Assembly: GCA_003864495.1 (NCBI GenBank)
Contig: ML133499.1
Span: 1,984,001-2,048,000 of the forward strand
Direction of reading: 5' to 3'
Source of the DNA: Nemopilema nomurai
Taxonomy: Eukaryota; Cnidaria; Scyphozoa; Rhizostomeae; Rhizostomatidae
Length of the DNA stretch: 64,000 nt
The position numbers and the translations under genes were made by a program. Shown here in pieces: positions 23,901-40,522 of this stretch. The notes below the pieces were generated by a model. The model saw nothing but the letters and a program-made list of their open reading frames with translations, did not search any database and was not told the origin of the DNA. Numbering within the stretch: position 1 is the stretch's first letter; every line of letters starts with the position of its first letter.

Positions 23901-26900
23901 ATGTGGAAGGACCTCTCTATAGTGTAACGGGACCAATCAAATAGTAATCGGGGATCATGTGACTTATCACGTGACAGATTGGACATAGAGGAATGTTCGA
24001 ATGATTTGAATGCAGAAGCAACTGGTGTCTTTTTGCCAACCTTCTACCGTTACGTGCTCAATGGCTCTGGCAACCCTTCCAACTAAAGCACTAAAAATCC
24101 TATACCTCAATGTGTACTCAATTGTTTTTTAGTTTCTACGTTGTTTCGTTTCATAATAACAAGCTTTTGTGGTATTTAGGAAGCACCGCTTGACCCAATG
24201 TTTAGAAAGCATTGGTATGAAGCTTGTTTTGCCTTGAAGGTCCGGCCTGCTGAGCTACAAAACAGCCTTGGATCTGTTTGATTACATCGACAAAGAGAAG
24301 GACTACATCCCCTGGGCTGCTGCCAGTGATGGTATCTCTTACGTCGGCTCCCTCTTCTCAAAAACAAGCAAGGCCGGCAGAAATTATCCGGTATGTGACT
24401 TTCATCGTGAGACGTCTATTGGATGTAAATGAAGGACGTGCAATGCTTCGATTTACAATGCTCCAATAGTTCATGAAATCTTGTTCAACTAGTGGCTGGG
24501 TGCTCCACTATCTCCTCATATTTGGCCTTCACAGTCTCCCAATTCAGGCCCTGCGCTATCTTTGTTGCTTTATAATAAATAATTGTTTGAACCAACAAGG
24601 ATATTTCTTTATCAGCCCAGTTGAACTTTCTTTTGGTGTTCTTTTTACAGTTCTTTGTCACTTCTATTTTCAAATATTAGCGATATCAATTTTTACTAGG
24701 CCGTCTGGACATTTTTGCGCGCTCTGATATTTCACGGGGGTGTAAACTTAATTACTAGCCTTATCCACAATAGAAATGCCTGAATTACGTCATGAATCCA
24801 TACTGGTGTAAACGGAAAGCCCATCAGTAGCAAACCATAGCAGTTTACCGGGGTCTATGACATTTAGTTGCACGCCATCCGTAGGCCAAAATGGCAACCA
24901 TAGTCTTCGCAGCCGAGACAACTGCTTTTTTAAAAAAGTAATCCATTCAATTGTTTAAAATGGTGAATTGAATAAAACTGAGTAATGATCTCTTACTACT
25001 GTGTTTTTCTCTTAGAAAGCTGATGCGGGATATCAAAGTTTGAATGCTTTCTCTGTTTTATTCACAGAAATACATCCAAAAGAAAATTAGCCCTTTGTAC
25101 AATGAACTTGGATTCAACGAGAGCACGGACCCAGCGACAAAACACTTAGACACGTATGCATTTCGTTTAGCTGTATATCTCGATTTGAATCTTAGAGTTG
25201 GAACGGGTCACCTAGTCCGGTTTTGCCGGTTTGCAAGTACTCTAGCTTATAGCGTATTTCATTTCGATTTAAAGGGTTTATTTTTATGTCGCCCTTGACA
25301 AGACGTCTTAAAGGCAAGGTGCAAATGTCATTTTGAGGGAGTGTAACATCCAAACCCAAAACCCATTTGGTCTCAGTTTGGTTTACCGCTACAACGTAAC
25401 TATGCAACAAGCAAAGAACGTACAGTATTAATTGAAACAGAAGTGAATTTGCAGGGAAATCGTTTATAAATTAAAGTTCCAGAGGCATGTAAGAAAAAGG
25501 CTTTCAAATTTGCCAATGCTTTTACCTTGACTGAGGGTCTTGATCAAAGATTTATGCGTACAGCGGTTGTTACACCTGCAACATTTGAGACATGCCAGGC
25601 TCAAACAGGGTCAGAGCCAAAAAGAGACAACCGTGCAATCGACGTGGAATATACTCCAATGTTGATACGCAGCTTAATTGTGCAATGAAATTTACCTTGA
25701 ATGAAAGTCAGAAGCTGCTAAATGTTTACACAATGCATATGAAAATACAAATCTAACATGCAATGCACCTTTTTGCTGTTTCTATGACCACCCAGAAGCC
25801 TCGTTTTGAATTAAGCCAGAGCTGCTGAATAGCCTCGTTTTTGTATTTGTTAGAATATCGTCACAAGACAGGACTCTTTGAGGCTCAATGCATCCATAAC
25901 AATAGCACCGTTTCTTTGCATGTTATCCACTGTCCCTTCTTCTAGATATCTGCGTACAATCATCTTAGGCAAAGCATGCGGAAGTGGACTGCCTGCCTGC
26001 CTAAATAAAGCAAGCCAGTACTTCAAGGCCTGGATGCAGGACCCCGTGAAAAATCCGTAAGTACTATTGCAATCAGCGCCTATAGAGTGGTCGGGTGACC
26101 TTTGCACAGAAAGGTTATTAGTTGAAAATTCGCAGGGGTCAAGCTTTCCATTGGGAGCAATATAATTATCTCACTTATGACTTTTGAACTTTGATTCACA
26201 CATTACAGGGACAGTTGCTCGGGTGAAAAGCCCTCCTTCATCGATATGTCAATTGGTCGTATTTGTGTTTGTTTGTCGACGTATGGGAAAGGGTTCAGAA
26301 ACGAAAACATGTGTTAAGATTGCAAAAGCTTGTTTTAGACGTCTATTTGTAGCCAAGAAGTTGGTTAGGTGAAATTTGAACGGAACATTTCTGACGATAT
26401 CAAGTTCATTTTACCAAAACGCAGTAAAAAGCAAGTGTTAGTGATTTCGTTAATTCTAGCTTTTTCTCAAAACACAGAGTTCCAGCGGATCTTCGTTCTT
26501 TGTCATATTTCTACGGAATAATGAATGGCGGAGAAGCCGAATGGGACTTCGCCTTTAAACAATACAAGAACACGACGCTTGGAACGGAGAGAATTAAACT
26601 GCTGTACGGAATGTCAGCCATTCAAGAGCCATGGATGATTGAGAGGTAAGGAGGGCATTTTGAAGATTCAGCGAAGTCTGTGTTAGCAAGGTCGAAGTTT
26701 GCCATCAAAGTTATTGCCACTCTGATGCGTTTTAACATTCCTGATTTAGGTCTATCATTAGTAATAGCTGAAGATTACTTTTTATAGTAATATCACTTAC
26801 GAGGATTATCAAATTTTCACATGGCATCAACAGATTTCTAAAGCGTAGCTGCTTTCCTTTTTGTAAAAAATCAAAGGTCAAACGTGCAAAGTTCAAACGT

Positions 26901-29145
26901 GCAAAGTTCATTTTTTTGGAGTTTATTTTGTCCGTAACTGAGAATTAAGAAGTTATATGTAAAATCTCTAGTTAAACGTTGATATTGCAACTGCCACTAT
27001 GAAATAACATTAGATCATATTACGCGGAAATCGAATCTGATTATTACGATTTGGGCCGGGTTTGGCCCTAAAACCTTGCACAGGCCAGACGAATGCAAAT
27101 TTTTTTCTGTTTATTTTATTAGCTGATTGCTTCCCATTATGGCTCATATTAAAATATTTTGAGTTATGGTGGCACAAACATAACTATCTCCACCATGCCT
27201 ATCACATCTGTGTCATGCTCCTAGCGTTTCAATCGTCTTGCACGAGCTCATTACAATCATATAATTTTTGCTGTTGTCTGACGTTGTTATGACGTCATTG
27301 CCATGTCATCGCCACGTCACGCCACGTGCATATCTATACTACAAGTAGTCTTCAGCTTTTCAAATCTGTCGATTTGTTCCCACAGGTATTTGAACTACTC
27401 GCTTGATGGTACAAAAGTGAAGTCCCAAGATACCTCCTATATATTTTCTTACATCTCAAATTCTAATCCGATTGGTCGCTACTACGCCTGGTATTTCATG
27501 AAAGACAACTGGAACAGGATCAAACAGAAGTAAGAGCTATTTATCTTTTTCATCATATTTGAGACAAATATCTTTTGTTTTCCCTACACTCTCACTGGTC
27601 TTTGGAAATCAAAAATTTCTCAAAACTTTATAACATTTGTTTAAACAACGCGGATTGTGATTTCAAGGTGTTTCAAGGCTAAGAACCTATAAATGACAGA
27701 AGAATTCTTTTTGAAAATCTTTTTGATTGGTGCAATCCTCTTGTCCGCTTTACATATTTCTGGCAAATTATTTTAACTTTCTTGTCCGCGTTACAATTAT
27801 TTTAACCGTTTAAAGCAGGATTGGATTGGGAGGTTTGACTTTTTTTTAATCACAGTTTTGGCTGTCTTTTTTTTAAACTTTCACAAACTCTTTTCTCGTT
27901 GCTTGTTTTTGAAGGTTTTGAAGTTTTTCAGTTTTGAAATAGTTGATCATTTTTCCTAAGTGAATCATCAGTTCCATCGTTTTCTTTGATTAATAGTTAA
28001 GTTTTTCTCCCAATAAAATAAATATTTTTTGGATATACTTTCTTGTAGATTCGGTGGTGGATTTTTCAGTATGCGAAGAATTTTCTCAAGTGTCACTGGA
28101 GGATTTAAGACTGACTATGAATTGAAACAGGTTCGAAATATTAAATGCCTAAGATGTTATCAGTAATGTAACTCTTTTTGGTGCTTAGAGCAAAATAGAA
28201 GCAACCTATACTTTTAAGATGATTATAGGAGACGGGGTTTTGGGATTTTAATGAGAGAAACAGGTCTGGGGAGGCAAATTTAGGCGATGCCGTTTTCAGA
28301 TGATTGAATATCCCAAGAATAAGGCCAAAAATAGAAAATGTTAAATAAATTACATTGTGTTACATTGAATAAGTTATATCATATATGAGACATTAAGACT
28401 ATATGGTATAATAGATTTGAATAGTAGTATATGCCTTGTCATCAAGGCTCTCGACGACTTCATTAAGCTGCATTGTTTAGATTCGCTATTCTAGTTTTAA
28501 TTTGACAATTCAAGAGCATTTGACAGTTGCAATGTGTGGCATAAGTATGGCTCGGAAGTCTTTGTTATCAATGCATGCTGTAATCTAGAACAACTGACAC
28601 ACTTTTACCCCAACATGTTTTACCATTAAAAGGAGCCAAACAATGTATAATTGTCGCTACATGTCGCTGAATCTACCAAAAAATCACGCCCTCTCACTGA
28701 TGTAGTATGAGTTTTGGGACACAATGCACCACAAGCCGTTTGCAAGAGAAGTTAGTAGGGCCTGAAAGTGAAAAGAGAGGCCAAGTGGATCCGAATGCGA
28801 GGCACATGACGGCCTCGAGGTCAAGCAAGGTATTTCACAAGATGGAGAAATACCGAAGCATCAATGCCGCTCACATTGATAGCTGTGACGTCATATGACA
28901 TCATAATATTGAGATCATTGTCCTTTTCCCCACTGCTACATTTCATGTGCATAAAGATTTCGTTTGCTGTATACATCACCGTTTCTCTTGTGTTTCAGTT
29001 TGACGAGTTCGTTGCAACAATCAAAGATGCGGGAACAGCCAAACGGACCATTACGCAGTCGCGCGAACGAATCAAGGCAAACATCGCTTGGTTGAAAAGA
29101 AACGAAAAGACGGTCGCTGATTGGTTAGAAGCTCATACTAGTTAA
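11918..29145 (+). CDS. Membrane aminopeptidase N-like zinc metallopeptidase (family M1), 22 exons
   Basis: This type II membrane ectoenzyme would remove N-terminal residues from peptides outside the cell. Exons: 11918-12116, 14927-15001, 15632-15879, 16243-16409, 17161-17431, 17752-17872, 18167-18321, 19185-19298, 19535-19669, 20271-20336, 20809-20874, 21294-21457, 21700-21797, 22389-22513, 23659-23714, 24240-24390, 25068-25153, 25946-26056, 26478-26645, 27386-27529, 28049-28130, 28999-29145. All phases agree and give 982 residues, the usual family size. Domains in order: tail (1-27), membrane anchor (about 28-50), Lys/Pro/Thr stalk (about 51-105), N-terminal beta domain, catalytic domain with GAMEN (371-375) and HELVH (407-411), then the helical C-terminal domain. 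The start was chosen for its gccATGG context. Exon 3 has a weak acceptor (AAG at 15631); a stronger AG at 15546 is out of phase. No key residue is missing. The exact paralogue (APN, glutamyl or other M1) is not fixed. Confidence 0.93.
13160..13248. repeat. Fragments of the TIR-element family
   Basis: The phrase CTAGTACTAAAAGTTTCTTA occurs twice, with a partial third copy, and resembles the interior and flank of the element at 13447-13848. These look like partial or rearranged copies next to the complete one. Confidence 0.4.
13447..13848 (+). mobile_element. Short TIR element (MITE-like), copy 2, inverted relative to copy 1
   Basis: This 402-bp element lies in the intron before exon 2 of the aminopeptidase. 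It starts TACACGC followed by TTTTTTATAAGGAACC and ends with GGTTCCTTATAAAAAAAGCG and TGTA. Its interior matches the reverse complement of 6559-6934 along its length, with small indels. No ORF of note. Another decayed end of the same type (GGTTTCTTATAA followed by AAAACGTGTA) lies at 13897-13937, suggesting a third, truncated copy directly downstream. Confidence 0.7.
14041..14225 (+). repeat. Dispersed repeat, copy 2
   Basis: Diverged direct copy of 9169-9370, with the same block order (GGCTGCAGTGAA, CAGCCTGACGG, ACTAATTTCGACATGAA, GATCCATTTTTGCC, ATCCGAGAATT). It lies in the intron between exons 1b and 2. Confidence 0.5.
15007..15386. repeat. 33-bp minisatellite in aminopeptidase intron 2
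   Basis: About ten regular copies plus a degenerate first stretch of a 33-bp unit containing GGCTTCTAATCAATTTC and CACTTTTATTCG. Because 33 is divisible by three and the unit lacks stops in several frames, both strands show long spurious ORFs (15052-15450 + and 15034-15369 -). These are not genes. The array begins 5 nt after the exon 2 splice donor (15002), and the sequence beside the donor matches the unit, so the array probably grew from intronic sequence next to the splice site. Confidence 0.95.
18167..19298 (+). other. Zinc-binding catalytic core of the M1 aminopeptidase (exons 7-8)
   Basis: Exon 7 (18167-18321) carries the GAMEN exopeptidase motif (residues 371-375; E374 would bind the substrate amino terminus) and HELVHQ (407-412). 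Exon 8 (19185-19298) begins WFGNLVT and carries the third zinc ligand E430 in NEGF. Predicted ligands are H407, H411 and E430, with E408 as general base. Y493 in the ISYQKG motif at the end of exon 9 matches the transition-state tyrosine of the family. The intron splits the zinc site between HEXXHQ and WFGN. Confidence 0.9.
19998..20142. repeat. Pentanucleotide microsatellite
   Basis: A run of TACTA/TACTG-type 5-bp units (about 12 copies of CTGTA in the purest part) in aminopeptidase intron 9. It is flanked on both sides by imperfect short-motif sequence with ACAAT, GCAAT and CGACAC phrases. Confidence 0.9.
21848..22316. repeat. Degenerate CACT/ACTC tetranucleotide array
   Basis: About 470 bp of variants of CACTCACT, CTAACTCA and ATTCATTC in intron 13 of the aminopeptidase. 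The many substitutions mean it is old. It ends about 70 bp before the exon 14 acceptor at 22388. Confidence 0.9.
22751..23440. mobile_element. TIR DNA element carrying a homeodomain-like remnant
   Basis: The left arm (22751-22853) and right arm (about 23350-23440) are inverted copies of about 90-100 bp. Shared landmarks, read inward, are TCTAATCAA, CATTTGATTAATCGTGG, ACCCAGACC and ATATTCCCAAGTTCA. The element sits inside aminopeptidase intron 14 and is about 690-720 bp long. The interior carries a disrupted ORF (22878-23066) described separately. It has no recognisable transposase catalytic domain, so it is probably nonautonomous. Confidence 0.65.
22878..23066 (+). pseudogene. Frameshifted homeodomain-like ORF inside a TIR element
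   Basis: From ATG at 22878 the first frame reads [19 protein letters not shown] and runs to a stop soon after. A second frame from about 22967 reads [20 protein letters not shown] and continues with basic residues. Joined by one frame change, the order matches a homeodomain: an FT-x-x-Q-x-x-x-LE-x-x-F start of helix 1 and a V-x-x-W-I-x-N recognition helix with the invariant Trp and Asn in place. The usual basic arm after the Asn is weak (QSR). I infer a decayed DNA-binding protein gene captured or encoded by the element. It could instead be a diverged transposase DNA-binding domain. Confidence 0.4.
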
Positions 29146-29206
29146 GGGAAGGCCTTTGGTAGCTTCTTAGCTGTTACGGAAAGGGATTGAGCAGCATACG
29201 TTTATG

Positions 29207-29212
29207 AATAAA
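29207..29212 (+). terminator. Polyadenylation signal of the aminopeptidase gene
   Basis: AATAAA 62 bases after the stop codon at 29143-29145. It is the first canonical signal downstream and is well placed for a short 3' UTR. Confidence 0.7.
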
Positions 29213-31279
29213 ACTTTCTGATAAATCTTGATTGGCATACCAACAGGATAGGCAATAGTTAGAACAAAATTATAAGTCAGTTATCTATCTTGAATTGTTA
29301 AATGAATATATGCATACCTAAATATGTATAAGTCCCCTTTTTTGATCAATATGTTTATTGTTGAGAACAAATTAACTCTCTAGCTGTAATTATAATTAAA
29401 TGATCAGTTGGTAGCCATTTAAATGAATCTGATTCAGTTCCTTTCTTTCTGGAAGTACTTTTCCAGTCCAAGTTAAATTATGAAATCATAATTTATTTCC
29501 AATTGCTCAAAATGATAATTATTTACAGTACAATCATAGGTTGGTAAATTTTCTAACTATCGGCTTTTATTTTGGGCCGCCTTTTATTAATTCTTACTTT
29601 TCATGTTCAATGATTACCACTTTTAAATTTGATGTTGAATCTTACAAAATTGTGGTGCAAATATTTTAAAAAATAGTATTGCATCGATTACAGGCTTTGC
29701 AATATTGAAAGGAAGCTTGCTAGTATGGAAGTGGGGTTGAAAAATTATATCTACAATTTTTTTAGCAAAAAGTGCCGATTTAGAATTGAAAAACATTAAA
29801 AAAAGAAGCAATGCTGTTTTCAAATTGAAAGGAGATGAATTTTGTTAAGTAGGAACAAGTTAGGTAGGTGTTAGTGGCAATGTTGTCAACACAATGAAAA
29901 GCTATTGATGTCTTAGATTGCATTATCTTGGATTATACATCCATACTCATAGGTCCTATTTCTACACTTGACAAACACTTTGGCAAATGAACAAGGAAGC
30001 TGTAAGCATTGTAAGGGATCGCCATTGCAAAGAACGATGGCCATATTTTATTTATTGCGATGTTTTATCACTAGAATTACGTGATCGTGTAGCTGATGAA
30101 ATGGTAGGTGAAAGTAAGCATCATACGTGCAAAAATATGGATATCCGAAATCCACCGGTGGGAAACCTTATCATAGGTATGAATTATCATATTCAATTTT
30201 CTAATTTTCTAATTTACCGAAGTAATGCGAAATACGTATGCAATTAGGAAACACTCCGATTTCAGTTCATCAAAGAAGTGCTTAAGACTAAGCGAAGTGG
30301 GGTTTAAAAAGGAACCCAGTTGTAGAACTTTAGCCAAGCGTCAAAAACAAAGATTATAGCCTTGCAAAATGCTCCAAAATCACTTAATTTCTACCAAAGT
30401 TATTCCGCTCTAAAAGTGATTTCAGGGCGTTCTCCTGACCAAATGGAGTCTTTTGATAAGTTATGTTTCTTTTTACTCTACTTGATGAAGGAGAAATGTG
30501 TCTTTTCTTTGTCCCTAGCCTAAAGTCAAAGGGAAAGTCTATAGCCTTGACGTATGCCCTAGAATGACTGACTTTTAAACAAAGATATTCTGCTTTAGCG
30601 GTTGGGCACAGTGGCGTCTCTAAGGGGGGCTGAAGGGGCCTTACCCCTGAATTTTTATCGGCCCCTTCATTGCACTCCCATTTTTCTAAGAAGCTATTTA
30701 TTGGTTAGTGTTTCTACTCGTATCCTTTGCTCGTAGCTTTTGATATGACTCGCTCGGGCATTTTCTCTAAACTGCCGATTGCATTAATTCTATACATCAA
30801 AGTTTTGGAAACAAAAAGATCAAGACCGCCTTAAAGCAACGGTGGATTAAGGATGCAGCTGCCCAGCTGAGTTGAAGCTCGTCTGGTGCCCCTTTTTGAT
30901 ATTTTACCCCCCTTTTGAAAAAATCATTTTGAATATTCCTCTTGATGAGGAAAGAAGCCTCTAGACGCCTCTAGCCCATTGGCAGTTAAAACCCTTTGTC
31001 GCACAATAATGTTTGCCCAAAAAGAATCGCTTGAAGATGCACATGATTTTACAGGAAGTAAATTCTCTCAGTCAATTCAACATCATTAAGATGTGCAATC
31101 TGCACCTATTATCGCCCCTTTTCCTTTCTCTACCGCCTATCACCTTTCCCTACCGTTTTAGCTTAAATCCAAACCCTCTCAAACTCTTTCTAAGAGGTCA
31201 AGAATAAATAAAAATAATCGAACTGTTCATTCTGAGCGGTATGGAATATATTTTGTTAAATGTTAACCCTGAATATTGA

Positions 31280-31318
31280 GCGCATGCGTATAACTTATTT
31301 AGCGCATGCGTATAACTT
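31280..31318. repeat. 22-bp tandem duplication with GCGCATGCG core
   Basis: GCGCATGCGTATAACTT occurs twice with a 22-bp period. The core resembles an NRF1 site (YGCGCAYGCGCR), with one mismatch at the edge. It is about 1.9 kb from the nearest start codon, so a promoter role is unproven. Confidence 0.45.
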
Positions 31319-31446
31319 TTAGAGCGTAAGGAAAATTGCTTTCGCCACCGCACACAGTGAACAAAATGGCACGCGTGCCAAAAAATTTCAAACATGTTAG
31401 AAATTTTACTTTCAGCCAGAAAAGGCAAATTGCTTACGAGTTTACC

Positions 31447-31524
31447 GTCGCACACGGGAGAAATTTGCTCAAGCAAAATGGCAAAAATGACACTTTTCTT
31501 AGGTAAAATTCTCTCGTGTGCGCC
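31447..31524. repeat. Short inverted repeat, foldback-like
   Basis: The left arm GTCGCACACGGGAGAAATTT and the right arm, the inverse of GTAAAATTCTCTCGTGTGCG, are about 85 percent complementary, with about 35 bases between. It may be a remnant of a small TIR element. Confidence 0.45.
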
Positions 31525-32930
31525 CAGCATTACCAAGCTGTCTATTTGCATGACCAAGAAGAGAAGACATATGCTGGGTACCTATAAAGAATATTGTAAT
31601 GATAGTTGAAGCAACAAAAATATCAACATTGTCCGGCAGACATTATTTCTCTGTGGCAAAGATGTTGCTAAACTTGCTAATTATATTTCATGTCCATCAT
31701 ATTTTCTTCATGTGATGACCACATGAATTTTAGAGACGACAGTTCTCAACTAAGCATGTTTTATCAGCCCACAAGCCTCTTACAACCTTCCAACATACAA
31801 GCCGCACCCAAAGCCAGCACTCTTGCTCACACCCATGCCCCACCCATGCACTTAACTGGTTTTTTTGCATTATTCTAGCGGTTTAATGATGGATTGCAAA
31901 GCACAAAAAAACATTAGTCCCTGCTTTTTCGAAAAGCTTTACCAACAAGCAATTTGCTATTTTTAACGGGGCGAGGGAGACTAAGGAGGCATTTAGAGTA
32001 CTTAGTATTTCTAGGACTATATTTTTGTAAAGACAAATATAACCCTGCTAATTCCTTGTAAAAGAATTACTAATGACTATAGCTTCATGCTCAGAAAACT
32101 TAAAGATATCACAAATTTGCAACATGACAAAAATTTGCATAACATCTTGACAACTCGTTGCCATTTGCAACTGCCCACAACAACAACTGCTGCTCGTTAA
32201 TTGATTAATTGCTGACTGTGGGTGTGTCTCACAAAATTTGCTATAATTATTTTTGAAATCCTGATACATACATAAGTAAAAAAACACGATTTTTACATTG
32301 AGATGTTAAATAGAAGCATTTTTTAGTACATTTTACCTTTGGGTTAAGTTTAAAATCGCGGAAATTGAAAGAGTTCTGCGAATCAGCAAAATTTCAGATT
32401 GCTCTATTTTCAGACCAGAAGAAGTATTTGAAGTAAGATTTTGCATGTGTGCCTATCTCATGATTTAATTTGGGGTCTGGAACGCAGACTCACAAAATCT
32501 GACGAAAAAGCACTTTCAAGTTTTCCCTTAAAAATATTGATGCCATTCAATGACTTTCAATACCAATTTTAACAAGACAAGATAATGGGTGACAAGTACT
32601 GGAATCTGGGGCATTTTTGAAATGTTCATTATATTAGTTCATATTTTGAAGATTAAATTATGCTCTTTCCTTTAGGAGACGAAGATTCATGCATCATATT
32701 GTTGCGATTTTCTGCCTTTTATTTACATTGCAAGCTTCATGTTTCACTTTTCATTCTTTCTTTACCGCGCTGAAAAATGCCTTATGAGAAGCATTCTGCG
32801 TGTAGGCAAAATCAAGTTTTTCATTAAAAGCTTTAAAGTGTTAAAATTGTTTTCTTTGAACATCATGCAGTTAATTTATAAAATCCCCAGGTATTTATGT
32901 TATTGAATTGAATTGCCGAAGTTCAACCAT

Positions 32931-32936
32931 CACGTG
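32931..32936. promoter_or_regulatory. Possible E-box in the Rab11 promoter
   Basis: Palindromic CACGTG 218 bases upstream of the Rab11 start codon. The motif is short, so this is suggestive only. Confidence 0.25.
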
Positions 32937-33153
32937 ATCAGCGTTGGGCGTTATTCAACTGGCTGGAAAGTGAAAATGGCCACAGTCTAGCTCTCGGCTC
33001 CATAGGCCTAAACTAAATCCGTTGTATCTCCAAAACATAAAGAGGATCCAGTACCGTGAGCACCTTTTAAAGGTCAAAGAGGCTTTTACGCATTGAATAC
33101 TTGTCATATTTTTAATTTTGTTTGTTTGTGGTTGGTATTCGCTGCGTTTAAAG

Positions 33154-38414
<5,261 letters not shown>

Positions 38415-38454
38415 CATCTGTTAGAATTACCCCCTTTAATAATAATACCACCTT

Positions 38455-38460
38455 AATAAA
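38455..38460 (+). terminator. Polyadenylation signal of Rab11
   Basis: AATAAA 41 bases after the Rab11 stop codon, followed by an ATT-rich microsatellite (about 38487-38530). Confidence 0.6.
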
Positions 38461-40522
38461 GAAGCTAAGAACCTCTGTTTTGACAGTTGTATTATCATTA
38501 TTATTATTATTATCACTGTAATTATCACTAGTGCAAACTTTGCCATATTGGGCTGGCTGTTGCCCATGGGATATGAATCTACCAATCCGATGATTAAATG
38601 CGTTCGTAATTATTTGTAAGTTTGTAGCTAGTTTTGCGTATGGTTTCCTTTCGCTCGATTCGTAATTGCCGTCTAAAATACAAATCAAACAAAAACTGAA
38701 AGGCTGAAAGGCAGACAGTTTTTGATTATCGCTATAAAAACTGGTAATCTTGACAATAGTTGTGGAAATGCTCACTGCATCAAACGAAAACACTTGTAGG
38801 CCTATTCCCTCTTAAGTTATCTATGCTCGTCTTAGCACGAATATTCTTAGTTAGCTTAACACCCAGTAAAAAAATTTTTATAAACGCCAGTCTCACATTT
38901 CTAGGATGTTGTCTTCAATATATTTCAAGTTTCATGAAGGTATATTTGGGTATAGGTAAAGATGGTGAAGGGAAACATAGTCGCTGCATTTATTTCGTTG
39001 TAGTTTGTGGAAATGAAGACTGGATTTTGACATAGTTTCCTACAAGACTATAAGCACGTGCCCAAGTGCCTCCCCGATGCACGGGTTCCACCGCAGCTAC
39101 AAAAGATGTCAATGAGAATAGCAAATTGCTTCCCCAATTTCTAGGCCGACGAATAACATTTTACTCCCATCTAGCTGAAGCGATTTATATTGCCTCCAAA
39201 GGACTACATAGCAGGGCTTCCCAAGAGTCATCGTCTCTCTTTGGAGACACAGGCCTACATCAACTTTGCATGGATTTCAAACCAGTTCTAACAGGCTTCG
39301 TATCGTTTCGTAGCTTAACCAAGACTTCCCTCACTACTACAATATTTAGTGCATTTTCCCCCTTGGAATTCAGTTGAATACGGAATGTGAATTAATGAAA
39401 CCTTGTTGATGTAAAATTTCTATGCTTGTGATGTTGATCTCCAAAAATAGCAGTACTGGGATTCGTGTGATCGCCATTCCTACTTTTACAATGTTAGATA
39501 CCAGGGCAGTCCCATCATTGCGCACGTGAGAGCGAACAGGCCTAAGCGCGCGCGAGAGTGAACATGCCCAAGCGCACTCGAGAGTGAACATGCAAAAAAG
39601 CGCGCGAGAGCGAACAGGCCTAAGAGCGCGCGAGAGTGAACATGCCCAAGCGCACGCGAGAGTGAACATGCCCAAGCGCACGCGAGAGTGAACATGCAAA
39701 AAAGCGCGCGAGAGCGAACAGGCCTAAGAGCGCGCGAGAGTGAACATGCCCAAGCGCACGCGAGAGTGAACATGCCCAAGCGCACGCGAGAGTGAACATG
39801 CCCAAGCGCGCGCGAGGTTAAGCGTGCACTACATACTGAAAATTTAGATATATAATTCCAGACTGATTCATAGAGTAGCCTATAATTAGCAATGCGTACT
39901 CAAGCGAGGACAATTTCTTGGTGGCTGTCCTTCAATAATGGCAACGGTAACCAGCAATACTTTTCTTGTTTACCTGAAAGCTTATTTGATTTTAATCCCA
40001 ATGCTCCTTGCAACGCTACGTCTGATTGGAGGGATTCCCAACTCTATTTTGCGTGTTTCGTGACATTATCTACTTTTTGCAAGTTAACTCGAATATTTTA
40101 CAATCAATTAGTATTCAATTCTCGTATACCCCGTGGTCTTTGGAAATTTGGTATGTAACGGGATTGCTGCACTGACCAACTTGGATTGCAGCCATGTACA
40201 AATAAATCAAATAATACAAATAAATGATAATAATGCAGATAATGATTTTCATTATTATTATTGCTTACGTCGTAAAAATAGTTGTTTACCCGCGCTGTGT
40301 TTTGTTTGCCTATCAATAAGCGGAATAATTTCAAGCAAATCATGAATCCTCCAAGAACAATGAAACATTGATGGCAGCTGAATCGCATTCATGGTCTTGC
40401 GTGCCAAGCATCCCGCTTATGACATAAGAAACGATTCCTGCAGTTGCTACCCCCATACTAACACGAGCATCAAGTGTGCTGCTGTAGTTACTTCCAGCTA
40501 GAAACTTAAAGACAAATTGAAA
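38461..40522. other. Intergenic stretch between Rab11 and the fucolectin gene
   Basis: No supported gene. ORFs at 38251-38793 (-) and 39066-39377 (+) lack recognisable features; the first overlaps the antisense of Rab11 exon 6. The stretch contains the 26-bp minisatellite at 39520-39816, whose repeats produce overlapping spurious ORFs on the minus strand. Confidence 0.5.
39520..39816. repeat. 26-bp CpG-rich minisatellite with higher-order pattern
   Basis: About 11.5 copies of a unit containing GCGCACGCGAGAGTGAACAT. Three unit types differ at the end (CATGCCCAA, CAGGCCTAAGA, CATGCAAAAAA). They recur in the order A-rich, GGCCTAAGA, CCCAA, CCCAA, giving a period of about 104 bp. The array is far richer in CpG than its surroundings. 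Confidence 0.93.

Larger units (their letters stand above)
29213..33153. other. Intergenic stretch between aminopeptidase and Rab11
   Basis: No coding exon is supported. ORFs at 29987-30247 and 31198-31557 show no family features. The stretch holds a tandem 22-bp duplication with an NRF1-like core (31280-31318), a short inverted pair (31447-31524) and AT-rich sequence. The last 250 bases are probably the Rab11 promoter and 5' UTR. Confidence 0.5.

Noticed and set aside
39370..39805. Overlapping minus-strand ORFs rich in Cys, Ser and Arg
   Set aside because: Translation of the 26-bp minisatellite in shifting frames; no gene signals.
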